Below are positions 1 to 6,063 of a stretch of 52,099 bases of DNA, one piece after another. This DNA comes from an uncultured Acetatifactor sp. (lineage in GTDB: Bacteria > Bacillota > Clostridia > Lachnospirales > Lachnospiraceae), in contig CATKYJ010000031.1 in NCBI GenBank assembly GCA_949840885.1, forward strand, positions 1 through 52,099, read 5' to 3'. Position 1 is the stretch's first letter; every line of letters begins with the position of its first letter. Under the pieces are notes generated by a model. It was given only the letters and a program-made list of their open reading frames with translations. It did no database searches and had not been told where the DNA came from. A program made the position numbers and the translations under genes.

Positions 1-354
1 TACGACACGCCAGCACATGTGGACGCCGCCGTGGCCTATGAGACCGCCACCATGGAGGAAAAGGACTACGCCAGCGTTCTGGCCCATGCCCCCCGCCACG
101 GCTATTACGGCCAGTGCACCTACTGCGGCCACTGCGCGCCCTGCCCGGCGGGCATCGACATCGCCATGGTGAACAAGCTCTACGACCTGGCTATGATGCA
201 GCAGGAGCTGCCCGCCTCTCTGAAAGCCCACTATGACCAGCTCTCCGCAAACGCGGATGCCTGCATCGGCTGCAAGAGCTGTGAGAGCCGCTGTCCTTTC
301 GGCGTAAAAATCGCGGAGCGGATGGCGAAGACCAGAGAGCATTTCAGGGGGTGA
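1..354 (+). CDS. Aldo/keto reductase, C-terminal ferredoxin-like domain (5' end outside window)
   Basis: The reading frame is open from base 1 and ends in TGA at 352-354, so this is the 3' end of a gene that starts before the window. The visible part has two cysteine clusters of bacterial ferredoxin type: CTYCGHCAPCP near base 118 and CIGCKSCESRCP near base 262. That arrangement is typical of the C-terminal extension of Firmicute aldo/keto reductases, which are predicted to bind two 4Fe-4S clusters behind an NADPH-dependent TIM-barrel domain. The barrel is not visible, so the substrate cannot be inferred. The gene converges on the SdpI-like gene downstream, with 18 bases between the stops. 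Confidence 0.85.
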   Translation, partial: YDTPAHVDAAVAYETATMEEKDYASVLAHAPRHGYYGQCTYCGHCAPCPAGIDIAMVNKLYDLAMMQQELPASLKAHYDQLSANADACIGCKSCESRCPFGVKIAERMAKTREHFRG

Positions 355-372
355 AGCCTCCGGTTATTCGGT

Positions 373-738
373 CTATCTTTCCGGAAACCGCCGCTTCAGC
401 GCCCGCTCTATGGGAAGAATGGCCAGTACCATGATAATGCATTCCAACGTGCAGAGAATGAGCCCCCACAGCCCCACTTTTCCATCGCTCTCCCCCATAC
501 AGGGCAGCATGGCCAGAACCGACGGAATCAGCATGATCAGACCTGTCCTCAGCCAGACTTTTCCAAAATATACCTGAGCAAAATCCCATGCCTCCTGACT
601 TTTCATGGATTTTGCAGTGCGGTATCCGTATAACCCGTTGATTTCCCGGGGCGGCCAGTGCAGAAACACCGCCCCGAAGATTACCATCAAAATTGGCATA
701 ATTAAATTCGCGCATACCATAAAGATCCAGAATCCCAT
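373..738 (-). CDS. SdpI/YhfL-like small membrane protein
   Basis: A 121-residue membrane protein with three to four hydrophobic segments. It carries the GLYGYRTAKSMKSQEAW motif, which resembles the conserved G-R-T...W motif of the SdpI family C-terminal region. SdpI is the immunity protein for a secreted toxic peptide in Bacillus subtilis, but short SdpI-like proteins of Firmicutes are mostly uncharacterised, so immunity is not claimed. Two in-frame ATGs occur at 744 and 738; AAAGGAGG lies only about two bases from the first and seven from the second, so 738 is chosen. It is the last gene of the minus-strand PadR operon. Confidence 0.75.
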   Translation of the reverse strand: MGFWIFMVCANLIMPILMVIFGAVFLHWPPREINGLYGYRTAKSMKSQEAWDFAQVYFGKVWLRTGLIMLIPSVLAMLPCMGESDGKVGLWGLILCTLECIIMVLAILPIERALKRRFPER

Positions 739-842
739 ATGCATTCCTCCTTTACGATGGGTTCGATTTTCATCGTCTCTGTTTGCGTTTCCGTTTCTAT
801 CCCATTTCCGTTTCTATTCGCGATGTTTCTCTTTACGTCCGT

Positions 843-1199
843 CTACTGACCGGTTTTGTCCTGCACCTCCGGCAGCTTATACTTTCCGAAAGCCTTATCC
901 ATATCCAGATGCACATCCTTAAAAAACAGCACCATCCATATTCCATAGGCCGCCAGTGCCACCCATCCCGAGATCCACATGGCCCCCATTGCCCCCAGCA
1001 GCATAATAATCCCCCATAAAAAACTGGCATTCCTCTCGTCCCGGGCCATCCGCGCCCTGTCGTATTTTGCCCTCTCCTCTTCCGGCAGCCAGTGGAAGCC
1101 GCCGAGCCAGTTAGCAGCCCGCTCCCTGCCAAGGGCAAAGAACAGGGACAGCAGCCAGAAACAGGGCACCATCACAATACACGCATAAAATCCAATCAA
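843..1199 (-). CDS. DUF3784-like small membrane protein
   Basis: A hydrophobic N-terminal segment (about residues 2-24) is followed by WLPEEERAKYDRARMARDERN and two more hydrophobic segments. The pattern (segment, E-E-x-x-K-Y-D, two segments) is that of DUF3784 proteins, whose function is unknown. The frame extends upstream to 1256 from a GTG, but a TTG at 1199 has AAGGAG five bases before it and starts exactly at the first membrane segment, so that start is preferred (118 residues). It sits between the HAAS-domain protein and the SdpI-like protein in the PadR operon, which suggests a job in membrane or envelope response. That role is inferred from context only. Confidence 0.7.
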   Translation of the reverse strand: MIGFYACIVMVPCFWLLSLFFALGRERAANWLGGFHWLPEEERAKYDRARMARDERNASFLWGIIMLLGAMGAMWISGWVALAAYGIWMVLFFKDVHLDMDKAFGKYKLPEVQDKTGQ

Positions 1200-1280
1200 A
1201 CTTTCTCCTTCCTCGCCTGCCCCTATCACAATCCCTACTCCCCGGACGCGTGCCACAGGCTCATACAGCGGCTCATTTCT

Positions 1281-1940
1281 CTATTTCACATAGAATCCGT
1301 ACAGTTCCATCTGCCGGTTGAAGCTCATGGTGAATGTCACATTAGCGTTCTCATAGGAGACATTTACCTGCACCGCCGCGTAAACCTTACCCCTTTCGCG
1401 AATCTCCGCCATGTATATCCTGCCTGTGCTCCGCAGTTCTCCCCAATCCTCGCCGATGTAGCCCCGGATATGGGAAAAAGAGGTTCCGGCCATAGCTTCC
1501 CGCATCTCTTCGCTGACATAGCCCTCCAGGGTCTCGTAATCCTGAGCGCTGAAAAGAGCGATGACCTCCTCCGCCCGGGACCGTACCGTTGCCGCATCGA
1601 AAGTTTTACTGTCTTCGATATTCCTCTCTTTGGGCAGCATCCAGTAGACGATTCCCGCTCCTACAGCCAGCGCCGCCAGTATAGCCCCAAAGATACACAG
1701 AATCCGCCTGGCCCATTTCCTGCGCCTCCCCCTCTTTCGCTCCTCCGGGTCAAGATTCTCGTTGAATTCTCCGGCCAGAGCCCGGGGGCTTCCCATTTCC
1801 TCCAGGATCTCCCACAGTTCTCTCCCCTCGTCCAGCCCAATCTCAATATCGGAATCCAGCTGCCTGAGGATTTCCCCTTTTTTCGCCGGAGCGCACTGCA
1901 GCGCCTTTCCCACCTGCCTGATATATTGCTGCTTCGTCAT
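1281..1940 (-). CDS. HAAS-domain (DUF1700) membrane protein with DUF3887-like C-terminus
   Basis: A 219-residue protein. Residues 1-70 form the helical HAAS/DUF1700 domain (starts MTKQQYIRQVGKALQ; contains EILRQLDSDIEIGLDEG). A basic stretch and one transmembrane helix follow (about 78-105), and the extracytoplasmic C-terminus (about 110-219) resembles DUF3887, a small fold found in stress-related Firmicute proteins. HAAS domains are commonly encoded next to PadR regulators and are thought to act with them in signalling; the same pairing is present here, with PadR two genes upstream. Starts with ATG behind AAAGGAT. The match is by pattern; the signal sensed is unknown. Confidence 0.8.
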   Translation of the reverse strand: MTKQQYIRQVGKALQCAPAKKGEILRQLDSDIEIGLDEGRELWEILEEMGSPRALAGEFNENLDPEERKRGRRRKWARRILCIFGAILAALAVGAGIVYWMLPKERNIEDSKTFDAATVRSRAEEVIALFSAQDYETLEGYVSEEMREAMAGTSFSHIRGYIGEDWGELRSTGRIYMAEIRERGKVYAAVQVNVSYENANVTFTMSFNRQMELYGFYVK

Positions 1941-1976
1941 CTCAAACCAATCCTTTCCCTGATCCGGTGAAAGCCC

Positions 1977-2309
1977 CTACTTCCTCTCATATTTATTTTG
2001 TATTACCAAAATGTACACTGCCATGGCCCCTATGGTCTCCGCCATCACGCCCAGTATGGAGATTAAAATGATTGCGGAGTTCTGGCCAAAGAGCAACGGC
2101 AGCCCCAATGCAGCAAAAAGAATCCCATACCCGATGAGCAGCTTTCCCACCGCCCGGTTATAAGCTTTCACGTCCCTCATGGGCAGCGGCTTTACATTGT
2201 TAAAGAAGCCCACTTCTTTCTTTGCGAAGAAAGCGCCGATCCCCAATGCCACTAAAAGGCATCCTACTGCCAGCCACATAACAAATCCGATCATTCTACC
2301 TGTGTTCAT
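1977..2309 (-). CDS. Small three-helix membrane protein (DUF3784-like)
   Basis: A 110-residue protein with hydrophobic segments at about 8-28, 54-74 and 78-103, separated by FFNNVKPLPMRDVKAYNRAVGK. The overall layout is close to DUF3784 proteins and parallels the gene at 843-1199. AGGAGGAGAGT precedes the ATG. It is the second gene of the PadR operon, 71 bases after PadR. The function is not known; the paired small membrane proteins either side of a HAAS protein suggest a membrane-bound response module. Confidence 0.7.
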   Translation of the reverse strand: MNTGRMIGFVMWLAVGCLLVALGIGAFFAKKEVGFFNNVKPLPMRDVKAYNRAVGKLLIGYGILFAALGLPLLFGQNSAIILISILGVMAETIGAMAVYILVIQNKYERK

Positions 2310-2380
2310 ACTCTCTCCTCCTGACTTACTTATTCAATCTCCCAATTGCTTCCGTAACGCTCTGCTCTATCGGGCAAGTG

Positions 2381-2857
2381 TCAATTGTCTGCCCGCGCGG
2401 CTGGTACCACAGACGGATTCTGACCTGGTAAATTCTCTGCCTTTTCGTCCCCGCGTTCCGGCTTTCCTGCCGTCACAACGTATTCCGCTGCCATGTCCTC
2501 CCGGTCATTCCCATGCTCCGGCTCCTGTCCCAGGACTGTGTCCACTGTCCGGGAAAAAGTCCTCCAAAGGGACTTAAGCTCCTCCAGAGTATCCCGTCCC
2601 TCCTCTGCCAGGCAGTAATACTTCTTGGACACCTCCTTACCCTTTGGCTGGCTCCATCTGCTTACTACCAGTCCGTCGTCCTCCATACGGTACAGGATGG
2701 GGTACAGGGTGCCCTCTTTCAGGAGGAACATTTCACTGCTCCTCTCTTTCAACTCGCAGATCAACTGATAACCATACTTCTCTTTCTCCGAAAGAAGCTG
2801 CAGCACCAGCATCTCCAACACGCCTTTCTTCATCTGCTGTTCATACTTCTGCTTCAA
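2381..2857 (-). CDS. PadR-family transcriptional regulator, first gene of operon
   Basis: A winged-helix regulator of the PadR type. The N-terminal domain has KKGVLEMLVLQLLSEKEKYG followed by FLLKEGTLYPILYRMEDDGL, the recognition helix and wing region typical of PadR. The frame runs back to 2920, but that part reads like untranslated sequence and lies over the operator. A TTG at 2857 gives the usual PadR start (KQKYEQQMKKG), with GGACGG upstream, and is chosen (158 residues). The C-terminal third, after about residue 105, is acidic and longer than in minimal PadR proteins. It probably autoregulates: a consensus promoter and a dyad lie just upstream. Confidence 0.88.
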   Translation of the reverse strand: MKQKYEQQMKKGVLEMLVLQLLSEKEKYGYQLICELKERSSEMFLLKEGTLYPILYRMEDDGLVVSRWSQPKGKEVSKKYYCLAEEGRDTLEELKSLWRTFSRTVDTVLGQEPEHGNDREDMAAEYVVTAGKPERGDEKAENLPGQNPSVVPAARADN

Positions 2858-2920
2858 GCTGCCACCGTCCTTGTATAGAGAACATTTACATGGAAACACT
2901 TGTCTGAATCCATTACTCAA

Positions 2921-2942
2921 GTATTTAGCATTACTAAGTATA
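2921..2942. promoter_or_regulatory. Dyad operator candidate for the PadR operon
   Basis: The imperfect palindrome TATTTAG-CATTA-CTAAGTA covers the transcription start region of the promoter at 2942-2970. Its position, just downstream of the -10 box and ahead of the padR gene, is where an autoregulating PadR repressor would bind. Binding is inferred. Confidence 0.5.
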
Positions 2943-2970
2943 TAGTAGCACCGTGTCTTGGATTTGTCAA
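2942..2970 (-). promoter_or_regulatory. Sigma-A promoter of the PadR operon
   Basis: On the minus strand TTGACA (2965-2970), a 17-base spacer, then TACTAT (2942-2947). This is a near-consensus housekeeping promoter reading into padR and the four membrane-protein genes. Confidence 0.75.
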
Positions 2971-2985
2971 TAAAATCATAGTTGT

Positions 2986-3507
2986 CTAAATTTTCTTTTT
3001 ATAACACAAATAGAAGCTATCTCTCCCAGCGCTTTCGGCAGCCAATAGCAATCCCGCATCCCGGCACATTTGGGCGATAGTATCCCGATCTTGGGCATCC
3101 GCCTTTCCTATGCCATAGGTGGTGGAAATACGTTCCGTTGGCAATTGAATCTCCACATCAACGCAGAAAGGCTCCGGATATGCAGATGCAATGTCACAGT
3201 CCCAGATATGGAGCATGCCGTCGTTTTCCAAAACCCGTGCCGCTTCTCCAATTGCCTGCTTTTGCTCTTCTGCACTCATAAACATCAGCGCGAAAAAACA
3301 GGTTACGTGCCGAAAAGAAGCATCGGCAAATGACAAGTCCGTGGCATCCATGCATATTTTCTCGTATCCTCCCGGCGCTTCGTCCAGTTCCTCCTGACAA
3401 TTGTCAATGGCAGTAACCTGCTCCCGGTAAAGCCGGCCGATTACGCCTTCACCGCCACCGCCCATATCCAGTATTTTGCCGTCCAGTTCCTTTATAAGCC
3501 GAATCAT
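2986..3507 (-). CDS. Class I SAM-dependent methyltransferase
   Basis: A 173-residue methyltransferase-fold protein. Motif I is KILDMGGGGEGVIGRL (residues about 10-25), giving an unusually glycine-rich SAM-binding loop. An acidic residue after strand 2 (AIDNCQEEL), CMDATDLSFADASF (motif II/III region) and LENDGMLHIWDCD (motif IV-V region) follow the Methyltransf_11 order. It is shorter than most UbiE-type enzymes and the substrate is unknown. Its ATG overlaps the TGA of the upstream gene as ATGA, so the two are very likely translated together from the promoter at 4235-4263. Confidence 0.8.
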   Translation of the reverse strand: MIRLIKELDGKILDMGGGGEGVIGRLYREQVTAIDNCQEELDEAPGGYEKICMDATDLSFADASFRHVTCFFALMFMSAEEQKQAIGEAARVLENDGMLHIWDCDIASAYPEPFCVDVEIQLPTERISTTYGIGKADAQDRDTIAQMCRDAGLLLAAESAGRDSFYLCYKKKI

Positions 3508-4169
3508 CTTCTTTCCTCCCCAATCTTTATCTTATCTTTTGTTTTTATAAAAAAGATCTCCCCTCCATACCATCCGGCCAAGATAAGCGCCTCCAGAATC
3601 TTCCTCATGCGCAAGTTTAGTCTGTGATAGACCCTGCGCCTCTCCCAGGGCAGCCCCTCCACATACTCCCGCTCATCGCCCAGGGCCTGAAGCATCCTTT
3701 CATATTGATCCGGCTCTTTGGCCGCCACTGCCCCGAAGTCGCAGGCGACATAGGAGAATGCCTCTCCATTTTCCGCCAGCTTCGCCGCAAGCAGTGCCGG
3801 CAGTCCCCCGGCCCAGGCATCCTTTCCGGCCTCCAGAAGCGTCTCTCTCCAGCAGACAGGCTCCGGCTCCCTTTTGGAGCAAGACACCCTGCGGAACGTG
3901 GGCTTGCCGTGTCTGTCGTATTCCTTTACATAGGAAGCTTTCTCTTTCTGCCTGCCGCTGCCGGGCTCCTCCAGCAGTATGACGCCTGTATCCGCCAGAT
4001 GCTCCCACACTGCCTGGCGCACCTTTTCATAGGGTGCAGGAAAATCCAGCCGATCCGTAATCTGCTTTGCCGTATACCCCCTGTCTGCCAGGTGACGGAC
4101 CGCACCGCCGTATGCCGCCTCATGGACAAAATCTGCAAGCGCTTTCTGAAAATATCGGTTTTCTCCCAT
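3504..4169 (-). CDS. Conserved protein of unknown function, co-translated with a methyltransferase
   Basis: A 221-residue soluble protein that I do not recognise. The N-terminal 75 residues look helical and winged-helix-like (GYTAKQITDRLDFPAPYEKVRQAVWEHL in two pieces), followed by a basic linker (KREPEPVCWRE) and a helical C-terminus with a WERRRVYHRLNLRMRKI segment. The frame opens at 4226, but ATG 4169 has AAAGAGG five bases upstream and is preferred. The stop overlaps the methyltransferase start (ATGA), so the pair probably acts together; a DNA- or RNA-related role for the helical N-terminus is only a guess. Confidence 0.6.
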   Translation of the reverse strand: MGENRYFQKALADFVHEAAYGGAVRHLADRGYTAKQITDRLDFPAPYEKVRQAVWEHLADTGVILLEEPGSGRQKEKASYVKEYDRHGKPTFRRVSCSKREPEPVCWRETLLEAGKDAWAGGLPALLAAKLAENGEAFSYVACDFGAVAAKEPDQYERMLQALGDEREYVEGLPWERRRVYHRLNLRMRKILEALILAGWYGGEIFFIKTKDKIKIGEERR

Positions 4170-4234
4170 CGTGTCCTCTTTCCCTCCACTGATGCTGTAT
4201 CCCGGATACGCATTTCTGCCCACCATTTTCTCTG

Positions 4235-4263
4235 ATTATGTCACAAAACAGCGGCTTATGCAA
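4235..4263 (-). promoter_or_regulatory. Promoter for the unknown gene/methyltransferase pair
   Basis: Minus strand TTGCAT (4258-4263), 17-base spacer, CATAAT (4235-4240). It reads toward the ATG at 4169 and is divergent from the promoter at 4410-4438. Together these two account for the 336-base gap between the genes; the middle, 4264-4409, is pyrimidine-rich with no gene seen. Confidence 0.6.
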
Positions 4264-4409
4264 TACCCTGCACCTTTGCGTCTGTCTCCGGGTCTGTTTC
4301 TGCCATGGCATTCTACGTTGCTTTGCCGCCTTTTTCGCAGTTCTTCCCGCAGCCCTTTTGGCAGTCCTTTTTGCCGCTTTACCTACCGCTTTTTCATGGA
4401 AGAATGGGC

Positions 4410-4438
4410 TTGCATTTTAGCGGAATTGCGAGTACAAT
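4410..4438 (+). promoter_or_regulatory. Promoter of the OxlT-like transporter gene
   Basis: TTGCAT (4410-4415), 17-base spacer, TACAAT (4433-4438). It lies 67 bases before the transporter ATG, with AAGGAAACGAGGT as the ribosome site in between. Confidence 0.65.
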
Positions 4439-4505
4439 AATAGGCGGCTACACATTACATTTAATGGTTGTGGAATAAAATACATAAAAGGAAACGAGGT
4501 ACATC

Positions 4506-5804
4506 ATGAAAAGCAAACAAAACAAATGGGTGAATGCCGCCATTCCGGCATTGCTCCTCCATTGCAGCATCGGTACAGTCTACTGCTGGTCCATCTTCAG
4601 TCAGGAAATCGCTGACTACATCGGCTTCTCCAAAGGAGCCACGGAATGGGCGTTCAGCTTCGCCATCTTCTTCCTGGGCATGTCGGCGGCTTTCCTGGGC
4701 AATATCGTGGAAAAGGACATCCATAAGTCCTCCCTTATCGCAGCCATCTGCTTTGCCTGCGGCATGGCAGGAACCGGTTTCTTCATTTACTATGGCGGTA
4801 CCCATCAGCACAGCCCGCTGGCGCTGATCGGCATTTATATCTGCTACGGTTTCATCATGGGTATCGGTCTGGGTACGGGCTATCTGTCCCCTGTAAAGAC
4901 CCTGATGCTCTGGTTTGAGGACAGGAAAGGCCTGGCCACAGGACTGGCAGTGGCAGGCTTTGGCGCCGCAAAGGCCATCGCAAGCCCTATCATGCAGGCT
5001 ATGCTGGACAATCTGGGGGAGGGCGGCATCTACAAGATGTTCCTGATCCTGGCCGTAGTGTATTTCATCATGATGTTCGCAGGACATCTCCTGCTGCATA
5101 AGCCCGCCTCCTGGCACGAGCCCCAGAAAGCAGAAAAAGGCAAGGGCATGATGGACGTCATCAAGTCCAGGCCTATCACAAACTATATCGGCATCTGGCT
5201 AATGTTCTACATCAATATCACCTGCGGCCTGGCTCTGATCTCCCAGGAGAAAATGATCGTAAAGTGCATCGGCCTGGCAGGCGTTGCCGGAATCATCTCC
5301 ACCGTATCCGCCGTCTTCAATGCGGGTGGCCGTCTGGGCTTTTCCGCATGGGCTGATAAGATGAAAGACAGAAATACCATTTACAAGCTGATCTTCATCC
5401 TCTCCATTGCTTTCACTGCCATTGTCATGGTAACCGGGGGGATCAGGAACGGCGAGGGCAATACCCTGCTGGTGATCCTGGTGCTGGGTCTTATCTTCGC
5501 AGTGAATGCCGGTTACGGCGGCGGCTTTTCCAATGTGCCTACATTACTGTCTGACCACTACGGCATGGGCAACATCAGCGCCATCCACGGCCTCACCCTT
5601 TCCGCCTGGGCCATCGCAGGCCTCACCGGCAATCAGATGGCCAACTGGATCGTGGACCATACAGGGGAGTTCTTCGACCTCCATGGCATCCAGGTCAATC
5701 CCGTGGGGTATCAGAACGTGCTGTATGTGACTGTTGTGCTGTATATCGTGGCTCTGCTGATCAGCCTGTTTATGGTACGTGCTCCCAAAGAGGGCAAGAA
5801 GTAA
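4506..5804 (+). CDS. OxlT-like MFS transporter (oxalate/formate antiporter family)
   Basis: A 432-residue major facilitator with about twelve membrane segments. The N-terminal half has HCSIGTVYCWSIFSQEIADY and the GLGTGYLSPVKTLMLWFEDRKG block; the central cytosolic loop has HEPQKAEKGKGMMDVIKS, and the second half has FNAGGRLGFSAWADKMKDR. This set is typical of the OxlT-like family, whose members exchange or co-transport small mono- and dicarboxylates. The exact substrate (oxalate/formate, lactate, pyruvate) cannot be read from sequence, and no oxalate-degrading gene is nearby. The gene has its own promoter and a strong terminator, so it is monocistronic. Confidence 0.85.
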   Translation: MKSKQNKWVNAAIPALLLHCSIGTVYCWSIFSQEIADYIGFSKGATEWAFSFAIFFLGMSAAFLGNIVEKDIHKSSLIAAICFACGMAGTGFFIYYGGTHQHSPLALIGIYICYGFIMGIGLGTGYLSPVKTLMLWFEDRKGLATGLAVAGFGAAKAIASPIMQAMLDNLGEGGIYKMFLILAVVYFIMMFAGHLLLHKPASWHEPQKAEKGKGMMDVIKSRPITNYIGIWLMFYINITCGLALISQEKMIVKCIGLAGVAGIISTVSAVFNAGGRLGFSAWADKMKDRNTIYKLIFILSIAFTAIVMVTGGIRNGEGNTLLVILVLGLIFAVNAGYGGGFSNVPTLLSDHYGMGNISAIHGLTLSAWAIAGLTGNQMANWIVDHTGEFFDLHGIQVNPVGYQNVLYVTVVLYIVALLISLFMVRAPKEGKK

Positions 5805-5829
5805 TCACGACATGTGACAGAATATCAAG

Positions 5830-5878
5830 AAAAGGATTGCCGCCTGCTGGTATGTTCATGCAGGCGGCAATCCTTTTT
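5830..5878 (+). terminator. Rho-independent terminator of the OxlT-like gene
   Basis: Arms at 5830-5847 and 5860-5877 pair over 18 bases (AAAAGGATTGCCGCCTGC and its complement) with a 12-base loop and a T-run ending near 5878. The A-run on the left makes it potentially bidirectional. Confidence 0.9.
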
Positions 5879-6004
5879 ATATTTTCTGAATCTTATTACA
5901 GGTTTCCTTTTTTCATACTCCCCGCCGTGCAGATGCAGTCGGCACGTACCCCAGAAAACAATTCCTTTATTTTAGATATTCTTCTCGGAATGATTTCGAT
6001 TTTC

Positions 6005-6026
6005 AAGCGCCATGCCTTTGGCGCTT
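6005..6026 (-). other. Perfect hairpin downstream of the transglutaminase gene
   Basis: AAGCGCCA (6005-6012) and TGGCGCTT (6019-6026) pair perfectly around a six-base loop. It sits 38 bases after the stop of the minus-strand gene at 6064. There is no T-run, so it may be a weak terminator or an RNA-protecting stem. Confidence 0.35.
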
Positions 6027-6063
6027 CAGGCAGTGTCTTTCCGCTTAGGATCCGGATGCGCTC

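Noticed and set aside
1092..1970. 292-codon plus-strand frame over the HAAS and DUF3784-like genes
   Set aside because: Composition is that of an antisense shadow (rich in Pro, Ser, His), and the minus-strand frames have ribosome sites and known domains.
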